Counted from the first letter of the stretch, positions 23,090-44,195 are shown. The stretch: 64,000 nucleotides of DNA from Citrus sinensis (GCF_022201045.2 NC_068557.1:1054001-1118000), one strand, 5' to 3'. Made by a program: numbers and translations. The notes: generated by a model from the sequence alone, not told the origin.

Positions 23090-23102
23090 GTTGATGCGTG
23101 CA

Positions 23103-25080
23103 CTTCGGACTTCAACTAGTTGCCGGTGTCTAGTTACAAAACCATTAATAAGTAATAAATTCCGATACAATATTTTTAGCTTCATAGTATATAACAAGTT
23201 CATGAATTTTTTTTATTTTTTATTTTTATTTTTGTAGTTATCAGCTACGTACTGCTTAAAGTCCGTACTTTCTTTATAGTTGATGCTAACGTTTTTCTAA
23301 GTTGTGTTATGTGGCCAAGATCGTCCACTTATTTTTCTTTGTACTCTTTACTGATACCAGGCTCATTAAGCCTTTTGATTAGAGTAATCGGAAGAATTGT
23401 TATTCAAAATCTTGGTAGGGCCCGATAGTATTTGAAATTGAATTTAACAACTGGTCCCTTTCGGTAAAACGTGTAGTTCAAGGATATTGATAAGTTATAG
23501 AATTTAATACTGATTGTGACAAAGGTAGAGTATGTTTGGAATTATATTTGGATAGTTGTAATTTAAAAATTATAATATTAAAATATTTGATAAATAATTA
23601 TTATTGTGGTTTGAAAGCTTAGTTAATTTTATCATAAATTTTTTTAGTGAGAAAGATATGATATTTTTATTATTTTTATTAAAATTATTATTTAAAATTC
23701 ACATTACATTACCGATTTTTATTACATAATTCTGATTTTTTATTCCAACCGCTTAAAACATTAATACCAAAAAAGCCCTTAATTAATTTGAAATTGATAG
23801 ATTGAGACAATTCAATTCACTTGACGAAGAGACCAAGGGAAAACTATCCTGTGTGTAAGGCCACAAGTTTTACGGGAATGACTACAAGTGATCTGCTCGC
23901 CACTAGTGTTTTAATAATTTTAGAAATATAATGAAAAACTTGTGATCAAAGACAAGAAAATTTTTGACAAGTAAAACGTATAACAATTGTAAGGCTGACT
24001 GAAACTAATTTTGATGTCATGCTTTCCTTCTGTATAGTTCCTTTAAGGTCTGGGAATCAAAGGTACTGATGTTGTATGTGGGCATCGTGCTTATATGTCT
24101 TGGTTATGAGATGAGGATTGATTCCAACGATACACCATCATAAGTTTTTGATCGAACTGAAGGAATTGTTGGTTGCATTTCACAAGTCACGGGTTGAACT
24201 CACAACTCTTTCATCTCATGTCTTACAAGAAAAACTTGTAAGTGTACATGACAAAAATACTTGTGAAGTATAGTGAAAAGCTTATAAATGCAACTTATAA
24301 TTTATAACGGTGTAACGTGAGTCAACCAAAAAAATAAAATATACAGTGTGACTACGCATGTCAATACACGCTATAGGTCCATTTGAGATTGCTTTTGGGA
24401 GGTTTAAAAGTAATTTTAAAAATTTAAAAGCTAATTTTAGTATTTGGTAAAAAAAAAAAAGCAAAATCACTTTTGTCAACCCCTCCAACAACTAATTTTA
24501 AAAAACAAGAAAAGAGTAGTTTTTAAATTTTGATTTTGAGAATTATTTTGATCCTTTAATACAATTCCATGAATATTCTTAAAATTATCACACAAACCCA
24601 AAATTATCCTTATTCAATTTGGAAACAAAATTAATATTTTAATAAATTTTTATTATAATTCATTAATATCAATTTGTGGTCGAATTATTATTAAATTCGT
24701 TTCACTATATTATAAATTTAATTATCAATTATTTTAAGATAAAAAATAAAAAATAATATATTATCCTACATTATGTACATTTTAGTCATTTATTTTCTTT
24801 CAGTAGTTTAACAATAATATTAAACTGTTTTTAAAACTCGCAGTACTTTTGAAAACAAAATTTACTAAATACTTAATTGATTTTCTTCACAGCTGATTAT
24901 TTTTACAACATAGCTAATAACAATTACTTTAAAAGTTACCATTTCCAAACGGGCTCATAATTTTATTCAGATTCTGAAAATATTGTTAGGACAAACACGA
25001 GACAAGGTACATGAGTTTGTTACCCACAAACTCTCAACAGCAAAACTACTTCACACAGTTTTATTTTATGCTTTCATGAT
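23103..25080. other. Intergenic between SINE and first peroxidase
   Basis: AT-rich with no supported gene. A probable Tourist-like element lies at 24376-24957. A second, weaker candidate near 23530-23780 has ends resembling GTATGTTTGGAATTA and AAGGGCTTTTTTGGTATTAA but no target duplication I could confirm. Confidence 0.45.
24376..24957. mobile_element. Probable Tourist/PIF-like MITE
   Basis: Left end GGTCCATTTGAGATTGC and right end (read inward) GAGCCCGTTTGGAAATGG, with matching interior TTTAAAAGTAATT-like sequence, make diverged inverted termini. Flanking ATA on both sides could be a 3-bp target duplication. No coding sequence. Confidence 0.42.
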
Positions 25081-27815
<2,735 letters not shown>

Positions 27816-27862
27816 TTAGTGAGTGTTGTCTAAGGAGTACTCTTGCATGGCTGGTGGCTCTT

Positions 27863-27872
27863 TATTTATATA
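27863..27872 (-). promoter_or_regulatory. TATA box of peroxidase gene 1
   Basis: Reads TATATAAATA on the minus strand, 66-75 bases upstream of the ATG. The context CTCTTTATTTATA (plus strand) is shared with the peroxidase genes at 37097-39936 and 45711-48183. Confidence 0.7.
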
Positions 27873-27879
27873 ACTTGAG

Positions 27880-30800
27880 TACTTCACAAAAGTCTAATAT
27901 GAAGATTAGGAAAGATTGAGCTGTACGATTGAATCCGCTAGTTAATGTTAATTCAATTAGGTGGAAAAAGTTACGCAAGACTTCAAAAGTTTGTCCCAGT
28001 TGACAACAGGATCTCCACCGTTTAGAAATTGACATTTAAACCTTCTTCCATATATGTAAATTTCATCTAATGGCTGGATGGAAATAAGCACCTCGTTGTA
28101 TATTAATTCGCTTCTCTCTATATAAATAGATAATATTAATTTCACTGATGAAAAGGGACTTGGAAGTTTATTTCTAAAATGCCAACGTGCATAAATGCGG
28201 ACCCAGTCAGTTTGATTTTGAATGGGGGGTGGGGAGGCTTTATTCAAAAAAATTAATTCAATTTGGAGGAATTTGATTTTTTTCCACTGTTTATTTAACT
28301 CAATTTATTTATTTATATATTTTTTTATAGTTGTAGAAATTTGAACCAAAGACTTTAAAATTATAAAAAAAAGTTCTTATCACTAAACTATACACATTTT
28401 ATTAAATATAAATATAGTCAAATTCTTTTTATTATCGTTTTTACAAAGAACTTCAAATATATTTAAAAAAAAAAATAGCCCAAAACGGACTAAATGTCTA
28501 ACCACGCCAAAATGTCTATTTATGATATATCAAGAGTTTCGTTGTCTATAAAGATAAATATATAAGGTCATGAATTATTTGATGGTGATATAAATATATA
28601 ATGATAAGATAGAATATGTGGCCAGTAGTAACTTTGGAAGATGTGGGCGTGTTGATTCCACATTCCAATCTTATCAATTCAAACTTGGAGAATTGTAGTT
28701 TTTTTTTTCTTTTTTTCCCCCCTAGTTGAATTAAGGACATCATTTGGAAATGGTAAAATAGTTTTTTTGACCCTTCTTTATTATTATTATTATTTTTTTA
28801 AATCTAAGAAGCCTTTCTTTAAGCTCCTTAAATTAATTGATCACCGTTCTTTATCTGATATTGTCTTTTTGCAGGAATGTGGATCTATTGTGAGAAAATT
28901 CATTTACTCCTGTTTTAGCAAAGGAGAAAACCATGTGCACGGTATCCGGACCGTTGGCAAAACTTGAATTTAGAGTCTACAAGCTTATTTGTTAGCTTTC
29001 AAAATGGAAATTATAAAATACCAACTTGAAAATTTCATAAGTAAAGCTATTTAAAAATAAATCTATATAGCTTTTACTTATGAAAGCTTTTTTTTTAATA
29101 CTAATCATTTTTTTCCTCAAAATAAACTTATGTACGTTTTTTTGTTAGAGAAGGCTTTTCAAAAAGCTTAGCTAGTGTTTGCTATTTTTTCTTTTTTCTT
29201 TTCTAACTTTCTCCGCGCATTAGTAGGAAAAAGTCTTGGCATGGAACGCACGTTTTTTCCATTCATTTCTTATCACATGTATATTTCAATTAATTATAAC
29301 AATATAGATACACTTAATAAATAATAAATAAATATAATATAATATTTAAAGATCTTTTGGATAGGCCGCTTGCCCTTAAACTGAGTGATGGATTGCTTAC
29401 TCTCATACTTATGAATATTTGTGAAAGTATCAGTTTGAGTCTTTTAAGGATTCTCCCTTAATTAAATTTGATTCATTGAAATTAATTATAATTTTTTTCT
29501 TTTATAAAATGTGAATGGAATAAATAATCATCGAATATCTCTCGAATATTTGTGAAGTTAGATAATTTGGTAGAGCGAACAACTTTTGAATATATATGAG
29601 AATAGATAATCTGAATAAATATTTAATAAAATTTAATGTATGTAAATTTATAATTTTAATATGTAATTATAATATCTGATTGTATTATTAGCATAAAAAG
29701 AAAAAAAACTATTCTGGGTAAACCTTTTAAAACCTTTACATACCAAATAAAGCGTGAACTGATTTGAGCTCTTGTCCGGTGAATAAAGTGACGAAATAAG
29801 AAACAAATGCAACTTTGAACATAGAGTGATCACGTGCCTTGGGTCCTTGGCTGCTAATTTACAGATGTATAATGTCAGGCAACTTCAAAGTTTAAACTTT
29901 CCATCAAGTCAAGTCAATTGCCGGGACAGGACGTTAGCTTAATTAATTAATTATGAAGCAACACTTTTCTTTCTCCGGTCCAGATGATCATACACAGGCA
30001 AGTGGAAACTTATATTAACGACAACTTACGTCAATCACTAGTATAAACAATAAATAAATTTTACATCATTCATTATTTATGTGAATATGTATAAGTTTCA
30101 TTATATATAACTTAAGGACTCTCATCATATAATCGTTATATGTTATAATAATATTATTTTTTATTTTTAAATTTTTTTGTTACACATTATGTTTTTATTA
30201 CATAATCTAATTGTAATTAAGATGTAATTCCAAAAAATAAGAATGATGATACAATTACAAACTCTTATATACATGTATCTTGTACAAACTGACGTGATAT
30301 TAATTCATTAGTTAAATAAAAATATAAAATAATAAAAACAAATCATGTGGGATAAGTAATATTTAATTCAACCAATCTTATTATGCCACATAAATTTATA
30401 CAAAATAAATTTATATAAAAATTTGTGGCTCTCTCGTTACTAAAAAAATAAAAAATTAGAACATGGGACCAAAGACTTGGAATTTGTAACAAATAATTTA
30501 GGAAGTGTAAGCCGAAAGATACAGTGTTTCCGTGACATAGAATTTTTATAAACTTAGTCTTAACCTTGATTTTATTTAGTAATTTGAAGATAAACAAGGC
30601 CTAACGGTACTCTTCACCGACAATTATTTTTAATACGAAATTATTTTTAAGATAATTAGGCCTAACGGTACCCTTCACCGACAATTATTTAAAAAAAAAG
30701 AAAAAAAGAAGAAGAAAACGACGTCTTCTGCACGTCTTGAAATTTATCTAATTGCATTAATTATTTGCTACGTATCAAAAGGGCATTTTAAAAACAATTA

Positions 30801-32134
30801 TTTAATCATCAATTATAAGTAAATTAATGTTTTTGGGTGCAGTGACGAGGGTACCTTAATTTAAGGATCTTATTCTAAATAATATGCACATGTAACTGAG
30901 ATATTGCAATGCCATGTGGAGTGATGTGTTGTTAATTTATTATAATTTTGTTTTATTTATTTATTTATTTGGTTTATTATGCTACCCATTCAACCTCAGA
31001 GAACGACCCAAATTAAAATGATTCTTTAAAAAGAAAAATACAATAAAGAAAAAGTTTGTATCTGAGAGTGGTTCGATTCCTACTCCTTGTTTTCGCCATA
31101 CAAGCCTAACCAAATGAGCCCTTGCGTATGGAATGAAGCACATGTCTTAACTTAAAGTTGCCTTATTTTTATTGACTATGAACATATATCTAGGAGTAGA
31201 GAACTTGCATATAACAAAGTCAATGAATGCACGTTGTCAGCATAAACTCTGATGAATTATTTATTCAAGGTTCATTGTTAGTGTTTCTTAGATCAGAGAC
31301 ACATACCTTGTACATAGACTCCTATGAATATTTGAGACTTTTTCTTAGGCCATTGAATAATTTTTGTCCATTTGTCCAAAAATAATGAATTAATGTAAGA
31401 ACTATAGAGAGATTTCTTTTTTGAAATCCAAAATATTTGACTAATTAATCTTAATATACTTCTCTTATATACGCATAGTTTTAGTCTTTGATAGCAACTT
31501 TAATATTGCCATATATGATTTCTTTTTTCTTTTTTTTTTCCCCGTGGATTAGCTATCATTACTCTGTATTAAATTGTTATCAATTAATTTGAATTTTAAA
31601 AATCACATTTATCGTCCAATAATGTGCTTTTCCTCCTATTATTTTAACAGCAATACAGGTTAAGGGGACTCAAGTGACAAAAAGAAGCTTTTAAGATTAA
31701 TGAAAGCACCGGTCTAAGAAAAGGTTAGCCTGGCTTTTGGTAAATGTTCACATTGGTCGTTGGCAAAATTTTTATAATATCAACAAAATTAGTAATATTC
31801 GTATTAGTCGCTAAAAAATTTCATATATACAACTAAAATGATTCGTATTAGTCTCAGTCAATAATATTAATTGAACAATTATTTTATTTTAACATGGATT
31901 AAAATAATAGATTAAAATCTTTTTTTAAATTTTTAAAAATTGTGTTATATATATTTTAGAGATAATGTTTAAATAAATTTTAATTTATTTTTATTTTCAC
32001 TGTTTATTAATTAACTACTAATTATCTACATATATTTTCCTCAACAATAAATCAGACCATAAGAATCCTTATCCTAAAATAGGAGCCCCCTAAGTTGAGT
32101 TTAACGTAATTTATGCCACACACAACAACAGTAA
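27880..32134. other. Intergenic between peroxidase genes 1 and 2
   Basis: AT-rich, no supported gene. Contents: the conserved block at 28646-28660; a short hairpin at 29033-29085 (TTTCATAAGTAAAGCTAT and its complement); a 61-bp-spaced direct repeat of GGCCTAACGGTAC(T/C)CTTCA at about 30598 and 30659; and a lone tRNA box B-like GTGGTTCGATTCCTACT near 31070. Open frames here look random. Confidence 0.5.
28646..28660. promoter_or_regulatory. Conserved upstream block, gene 1 version
   Basis: GGGCGTGTTGATTCCACATT-like sequence about 850 bases upstream of the start; the diverged form of the GCGTGTGGATTCCAC block upstream of the other three peroxidases. Confidence 0.4.
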
Positions 32135-32494
32135 GTGCCTGTTTGGTATGACTTATTTAAGAGCCATAAGTGTTTATTTAATCGTATAAGCACTTTTTAA
32201 AAATTTTTATGGTATTTGGTTATTTTTTTAGTAGAGTTTTTTTAGCTTAAATAAGATAATTTACCTCTATTAGCAAAAGCCAAAATTTGAGCTTTTGAGA
32301 GTAGAGGTTATAGAGTTTTTTTAAAAAATATATAATATAAAAAATATCACACAGTTTAATGGTTTAAAAGTACTTTTTTTATTGACAATCAAATACCCAA
32401 TGACTTTTTGTCAAAAAACTCTATTGGTATAAGATCTACTGCTATAAACTCTAGTATTATGAACTCTATTTAATAAGCTGTACCAAACAGAGCC
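32135..32494. mobile_element. Tourist-like MITE
   Basis: 360 bp with inverted ends GTGCCTGTTTGGTATGACTTA and, read from the right, GGCTCTGTTTGGTACAGCTTA, flanked by TAA on both sides (32132-32134 and 32495-32497). The TWA target duplication and CTGTTTGGTA ends are typical of PIF/Harbinger MITEs. Confidence 0.78.
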
Positions 32495-32839
32495 TAACAC
32501 ATTAATGAAACTCACGTATTTTGTGTGTGGGGGCATAAATTAGGTTAAACGTAATAACTTTGGCACGGACTCCGATTTATATATTGATTAATTCTTAGCT
32601 TCTCGTCTATGCCAGAGGCCACATACATTTTTTTAATTGGCTATAATGTAATCGATGGCGTTTGAAGCAAAAAACAAAAAAAAAAAAAACTAACAAACAA
32701 ATAAATTGTGAGGCTTTTATTATTCATTTATGAAAGCAGGATGCGAACAAACAAACACGAGTTTAGTTAATTTATTGGGAATACATAACACGTTCCCTTC
32801 AAGAAACAAAACAAAAAACAAAAGAGTAAACAAGCATAT

Positions 32840-35672
<2,833 letters not shown>

Positions 35673-35712
35673 TTAGTGAGAGTGAGAGCTATCCATAACT
35701 CTCCTGCATGAC

Positions 35713-35720
35713 TATTTATA
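35713..35720 (-). promoter_or_regulatory. TATA box of peroxidase gene 2
   Basis: TATAAATA on the minus strand, 50-57 bases upstream of the ATG. Upstream sequence at 35758-35800 (GAAGTTTCACATTGTATATT, then GTAAAAGTCAACTGTTT) is shared with the gene at 45711-48183. Confidence 0.7.
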
Positions 35721-36336
35721 ATCTGAAGCAAACAGGATTAGAACTTGCCAACAACCAAGAAGTTTCACATTGTATATTGTAAAAGTCAACTGTTTTAAAA
35801 TAAAGTATAGTAGCTTATTGTGGGTGTTTTTGTACTTCTATTTTAATATAGAAATAAATTGTTTTTGGTAAATTTCAAAATAAGTTGGGTAACTAATTTT
35901 AAAATAATTATGTTTTAAATAAAAATAGTAATGTATTTGATAGTTTGTTTGAAAGAATTTAGTAAAATTAAAGATTTGTGAGGCCCATCTATTTTTTAAA
36001 ATTATTAGTTGAGTTTTAAACGTGAACTTATTTGGTGGCTGCAAATTATGAACCCATTTTTGATGTCGGTGAAAAAGAAAATGTAAAATGCAAAACAGAA
36101 AACGTAAAATGGTATGATGAAATAATTACACGATTAATTTTTTCCCAACGTTTTAGTGAAAGCATATTTTTCTCCACATATTTTTGAAGTCGTACCGATC
36201 CTCCCTGCTGTTTTATTTATTTATTTATAGTATTTACAGAAACGAAACCAAAACTCTCCTCAGTCCTCACCCACGTGAGTGGTTGAATCTAAGCCACTTA
36301 AAGTTAATAATTCATGAAATGGTGCCTTTGTTTGGT

Positions 36337-36376
36337 GGCGGCCGTGGCCGGGGCCGTGGCCGGGGCCTTGGCCTCT
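36337..36376. repeat. GC-rich minisatellite upstream of peroxidase gene 2
   Basis: Three tandem copies of a 12-bp unit GTGGCCGGGGCC, the last diverged, within strongly AT-rich DNA. The related position upstream of gene 3 (about 40564) has only a short GC-rich remnant. Confidence 0.8.
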
Positions 36377-36395
36377 GATTAATATTATTTCTTTT

Positions 36396-36411
36396 AGCGT
36401 GTGGATTCCAC
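36396..36411. promoter_or_regulatory. Conserved upstream block, gene 2 version
   Basis: AGCGTGTGGATTCCAC followed by an ATTCGAAA-like stretch and a CATTTTG-containing tail, about 735 bases upstream of the start codon; the same block recurs upstream of genes 3 and 4. Confidence 0.55.
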
Positions 36412-36932
36412 AAATCGAAACCCTTCGGAATTTTAATTATTATTTACTGAAATATCATTTTGCCTATGACTTCTATATATTATACCTATAGCTAGTGATT
36501 GTTACGTAATTCATATTAAAAATTAATTTCAGAGTTGTAACTATTTTAATTAACTGATGTAAGGTAAATTCCTTAACAGACAAATTCATCTTTGTTCTCT
36601 TAGATTATAAAAGATAAAAGGCACGTAATTAAGTTTAAGAGAAAACTGATTTAAATGTCATGGATGAAACGAAAAAATAATAAGAGACTCGAATGATGAA
36701 AAAAATTTCTAAGAGAACGAAAGTATCATTCGACAAATAAATTTAGATTCATAGACTTTTCTGTCCGATCTAATATTAATTCTTAGCGGTGAGCCTACGG
36801 CAGAAGCCACATGTATACATAATTTTTATTGGTTAAAACGTGACATTGATGATGTTGAAAAAAAACAAATAATAAACAAAATTACGTGTAGAAAGCAGGA
36901 TGTGAACACACAAACAAAAGTTTAATTAATCT

Positions 36933-37060
36933 ATTTGAAAATACATAACATCTTTCAGACAAGACCATTAGATTAAACTCAAGTTTGATCGTTAATTTAT
37001 TTGAAAGTACATAACATGTTTCAGGCAAAACGATCAGATTAAATTTGAGTTTGTTAAGCA
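36933..37060. repeat. 66-bp direct repeat downstream of peroxidase gene 3
   Basis: Two copies of ATTTGAAA(A/G)TACATAACAT followed by a TTTCAG(A/G)CAA-containing tail, period 66 bp. A single copy lies downstream of genes 2 and 4, so this is a local duplication of the shared 3' flank. Confidence 0.7.
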
Positions 37061-37096
37061 CAAAAACTCTCGCGCATATGCTGCAAGCTAGCTTAT

Positions 37097-39936
<2,840 letters not shown>

Positions 39937-39968
39937 TTTGTCTAAGAGTTACTAGAGAAAGGCCTCTT

Positions 39969-39976
39969 TATTTATA
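39969..39976 (-). promoter_or_regulatory. TATA box of peroxidase gene 3
   Basis: TATAAATA on the minus strand, 33-40 bases upstream of the ATG, in the shared CTCTTTATTTATA context. The short distance implies a very short 5' UTR or a start further in. Confidence 0.65.
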
Positions 39977-40647
39977 ACCAAACAAACCAGATTAGTATTA
40001 GAACTTTGCAGCAACCTCGAAGTTCCTCGTTTCACTGTTTGAATAGGTTAGTTACGTTATTAATTCTCTTAATTAGGTTTATGTGATTTTTTTCTTTTTG
40101 AAACTAACGTGGCCCATGTGACCATCTAAGTAAACTATATGGATGTAGATGTCTTTTTTTTTTTTATTAGTAAAATAAAATAACTAGTTAATTTTCTTTT
40201 TTAAATTTCATTCAATTTTTTCTTTCATGTTTAAAAGCTTAAGTCTTCAATTAGATTCTTCAATTTTAATTTTTTTTCAAATACAATATACTAATTACGG
40301 TGCATTTAAAATTATATTTCTTATTTTCATAATGATCTTGAAATTTACAAATAACCTTCGTTTTTGCGGAGAGAATATAAGAAAGAGGAATATTTGTTTG
40401 TAAAATTTTATTAAAAAAAAGTATAAATGAACGTATTAGAAATGCATGTATATCAAACTTATTTGAGAATAAAAACTTATTAAAATGAAATCCAAAATCC
40501 TGAGTAATTATTCATGAAAAGAGGGACTAAGTTGATAATTCTTGAAATGGTGCCTTTATTAGGTAGGGGCGGCGACGCCTTGAGTCGCTTTTGTTTAATG
40601 CCGGCTTACCTGTTTCTTTTATCGTATGTGTGAATGCGGAGCATGTG

Positions 40648-40662
40648 GCGTGTGGATTCCAC
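40648..40662. promoter_or_regulatory. Conserved upstream block, gene 3 version
   Basis: GCGTGTGGATTCCAC followed by GTATTCGAAATCCTTCATTT, about 712 bases upstream of the gene 3 start codon. The flank CATTTGTTTACCGAAATGTC and a CATTTTGTCAG tail also resemble the flanks upstream of genes 2 and 4. Confidence 0.6.
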
Positions 40663-40979
40663 GTATTCGAAATCCTTCATTTCAACCTTTTGGAACTTTT
40701 CATTTGTTTACCGAAATGTCAAATATCATTTTGTCAGCTTATACATATTTAGATGCGAGATCGAGGCTTTTTATGTGGAAATGGTCTTGTATCAATAATT
40801 ATGATTTTACGTATGGATAATTTTGTTAGAGTGTAATTTATGTATTAATTTTAAATTATATTTTTTTAATATTGATATTTTATACTTAATAATAGTGATT
40901 TACTTGTGTTTTATTTTTATAGGTGCAATTCTATTGATTGGTGCTAAAATTTAGTTACAAGATGATGTTTAAGGATGAT

Positions 40980-42065
40980 TGTTCTCTTAGAGAAATTATG
41001 AGCGTCAGAAGAACTTTGTTGATAAGGCGTGGGCGCGTACTGTCAACTACGGACTGCAGTTTTTAGTTTAACGTGTTTTGTATTTTTGGTTTTTTTGTAA
41101 TTACGAATTTAATATTTCAGATATTAGTATTTTATTTTAAATAGAACTCTAAAGGAGAAGAGAGAGAGAGTGTTTAAGGGAGGAATCTATTGTGAACCAG
41201 GGGAGATTGGGGACAAAAAGGAAGAAATCCTAGATCTAAACTTTTTTCTTCTCTCTATGAAGAACTAAAACTATTTTTCTGGTTGAAGGATAATGAAACT
41301 TTGATTCATCACTACTGTGAGATCTTTCTTATACTTTAATTGTTTTATTACTTTTTGGGTATTTGTTTATTCTCTGAATTATTCTCATGATTATGTTTGT
41401 TAATTAGGTAATTGGCCACTATTTAATTATCAACTTAATATATTGTCAATTAAAGGATTTATCGTATGAAGATTTTAATGTTTGTGACAAATAACGTAGC
41501 AGTGAGTTGTGTTATGAGAATAAACAATCTAATTTAAATGAACAATTATATGTATTTGTTGATTATGATTTGGGTCTCTCTGGTTTTTCAGGCTGTCAAT
41601 TGATTAAATCCTATGATCGTATCTAGGGTTGTCTATTGATTAGGGAAATAACCAACAGTCGTACCTTGGTTATCGACTAGTTAAGGAGAGATTGACTATT
41701 AGAGGGTCTCGGTAGCTATAACTGGTCTATTTATAAGTAGTAATAATTTATATTTAAATCAATGATCAGTAGTCGAATCAAGCTGAGTTAATTCCTTCAA
41801 CCAGAGCTTTCTCCAATTTGAATTACAACTTTAATTTGCATTCTTGTTATTTTAATTTAATTTTTATTATTGTCAACAAAACCCCCATTTTATGTTTTAC
41901 GTTTCAAAAGGATTTAAATAATTACCGATCTCTGTGGACACGATCCTGCTCAATCACTATCCACAATTTATTCATTCGCAACAAAATATTTTCTTTGTAC
42001 GGCGGTAAAAAAAAAATGATTTTTTGGAGAGAGACTATTTCACCAATCGAGTCACATGTATCTAA
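40980..42065. mobile_element. Probable degenerate LTR fragment
   Basis: No coding domain. The right part, TCTCTGTGGACACGATCCTG near 41930-41950, resembles the CTCCCTGTGGATTCGACC-type 3' region common in plant Ty3/gypsy LTRs, and the run-on text before it has LTR-like composition. No clear ends or target duplication. Recognition rests on family memory. Confidence 0.33.
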
Positions 42066-42086
42066 CATTTAAGTCATAGTTATTAT

Positions 42087-42882
42087 GGACTCGCCTATCG
42101 TGCAACAGTGGCACCATGCCACCGCTTTTGTCTTTTTTTGTGTAAAATTTCATAAAGTCCTTTCACTTATTCTTATTTAAACTTTCCTTCACAAATATTA
42201 AGTTCATTTCTATCAAACCCGTGAATCCTTCAACGGCCGATCAACGGCAAATCGGCTCCTCCGGTGGCTGTGGTTGGTCAGAAAAGACAGAGGGAACTGT
42301 GGAGAACAAAGCCCAAGTAGTGGCGTCACCGAAAACCGGAGAAACCGCGGTGAATTGAAGCAGGATTTTGTGACTTTTCACGGCTTCGATCGGCAGCTTT
42401 CCGAATGTTTTACGGCGACAAGGATGACATGGAGATTACCGGCGTCGCACAAGCTTCCGATCGATACCAACCTTGGCTGGTGGAGTAGCTGGAAACGGAA
42501 ACAAAATCCGGGTCAGTTTCGCGAGTCGGGTTGACCCAGTTATTTTTGCTACAAGGATGGCGTGGAGATGACCGGCGTCGCACGATCTTCCGATCGGTAC
42601 CAACCTTGGCCGGTGGCGTGGATAAAAATGGAAACGAAATTCGAGTCGGGTTCACTGGTATTTGTGATAAAGAGAGGGGTATTGTAATAAAGGTGCAATA
42701 TAGAAGAAAAATGTATAAATTGCAAATAGTATAAGGTGCTATTTATAATGTTTATATGGATACAATAGAAATTAATTTAATATTTATGAGGTAAAGTTTA
42801 AATAAAAATGAATGAAAGGGGTTCAGAGACATTTTACAACACTGTTGACACAAAAGATAACTATGATTGTACCGTAGGATCC
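42087..42882. mobile_element. MULE with GC-rich interior (Pack-MULE-like)
   Basis: Exact 9-bp target duplication AGTTATTAT (42078-42086 and 42883-42891). Ends are short diverged inverted repeats: GGACTCGCCTATCGTGCAAC and, read from the right, GGATCCTACGGTACAATCAT; the GTGCAAC part resembles the ends of the 7170-8110 family. The interior 42240-42660 is strikingly GC-rich and contains a tandem duplication of about 130 bp (first copy near 42411-42535, second near 42547-42655) with shared pieces such as ACCGGCGTCGCAC and ACCAACCTTGGC. The interior frames are open over 60-85 codons on both strands but have no recognisable domain. Confidence 0.8.
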
Positions 42883-42891
42883 AGTTATTAT

Positions 42892-43283
42892 AGTCAAAAA
42901 AATAATTTATTAAATAAAAATTAATAATATAATATTTAAATAATAATTTTGCTAAAAGTAGTTAAGATATTAGAAAATTTTCATCGTGAGTTTAGATCAT
43001 CTCAGTTTTTAAAGTACAGAAATAAGCGGTGGTTCTCTCACGCGGACACCCGTAGCTTAAAAAATATGCGGACACTCACGTTTTGACCGTTGGATCCCAT
43101 CAACGGCTGAATTAAGTTGTGACGTAAAGACAACTACTGACATTTTCGGCATGTAGGCCCGGTCTTCAAAACTTTGAAAGAAAAAAAAAACCAGTTCTTT
43201 TATTCAATGGCACCATGTGAGTATAAAAGCACAATAATTTCTTTCCTTTTTTTCCCCCAAAACTAACTTGTTGATTTTTATTT
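42892..43283. other. Intergenic, no gene seen
   Basis: AT-rich. A repeated phrase GCGGACAC(C/T) occurs at about 43039 and 43070, followed by GTTTTGACCGTTGGATCC; possibly a transposon remnant, unclassified. Confidence 0.4.
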
Positions 43284-43750
43284 GGGAAATTTTTAAACTA
43301 ACCTCAAATAAATTGATATCTTGCACGGAGCATCTAAAAAAATAACGTGTTGCACCGCATCCTCAATTCTATTAATTTTTTAGTTATTTTTAATGACTCT
43401 GTTTAACTTTTGATTGAATGATAAAAATACCTCTCTATATGAAAAAAAAATTTTTTTAGCTCATTTAATTTTTTTTAAGTTTTTATTTCAATTGCAATAA
43501 AAAAATTTCTTGTTACATGTACATTGTTACCACTATTATTTTTCCTTTAATTTTTTAAAAATTTTTATTTCAATTACAATAAAGAGAATTCCTATTAAAA
43601 TTAATTTAAGAAATAAATTTCTCATTTTACCCCACCACTATTAAATTTAACTGAGAAAATAACAAAATTAAAAACACGATGCAACAAGTCAAATTTTTTA
43701 AGAACACAGTGCAAAATATCCAATTATTTGGGGTAGGTTAAAAATTTTCC
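43284..43750. mobile_element. Long-TIR MITE (MULE type)
   Basis: 467 bp flanked by an exact 9-bp repeat TTTTTATTT (43275-43283 and 43751-43759). Inverted termini about 110 bp: left GGGAAATTTTTAAACTAACC, right (read inward) GGAAAATTTTTAACCTACCC, continuing through ATCTTGCAC / ATTTTGCAC and TGTTGCACCG / TGTTGCATCG. No coding frame. Confidence 0.85.
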
Positions 43751-44195
43751 TTTTTATTTTTCAATTTTTTATTTTTCAATTTTCAAAGATCAATTTACAG
43801 TCATCATCATCACCTTTTTTGCTTCTCCATCTTTCCATCATCAAAATTATCCTTCCGATCGAAGAAGATGAAAGAAAGAAGAAAAACACACTTCGGTAAG
43901 TCACCCAAAAAAAAAAAAAAAAAACTTAACGACCCATCTAAATAATCAAGCTGAAAGGTATCTCTAACAGAAGATTTTCTCAAAAAAAAAAAAATTGAAG
44001 AAGAAAAACACAGGCCAGGACATTCTTAAGAAACTTGAAAGTTCATGAAAGAAAACAAAATGAGGCATTTAAGCCACAGGTAAGGAATATTAGAAGATTA
44101 ACATGTTGGACACTAAATTATTTAAATTATTTATTAAATAATTTAGTGTTATATTTTAAAAGGTACAGCGGTCTTACTTTAATTGAAACCACAAG

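Larger units (their letters stand above)
39937..40979. other. Upstream region of peroxidase gene 3, no gene seen
   Basis: AT-rich promoter-distal DNA holding the TATA box (39969-39976) and the conserved block (40648-40662). The flank CTTGAAATGGTGCCTTTATTAG near 40543 is shared with the gene 2 upstream region near 36314. Confidence 0.55.

Noticed and set aside
31060..31100. Isolated tRNA box B (GTGGTTCGATTCCTACT)
   Set aside because: No box A at proper distance and no cloverleaf; chance or an old SINE scrap.
42274..42734. Frames on both strands over the GC-rich MULE core as a gene
   Set aside because: Open on both strands because of GC-rich tandem duplication; no known domain or splice structure.
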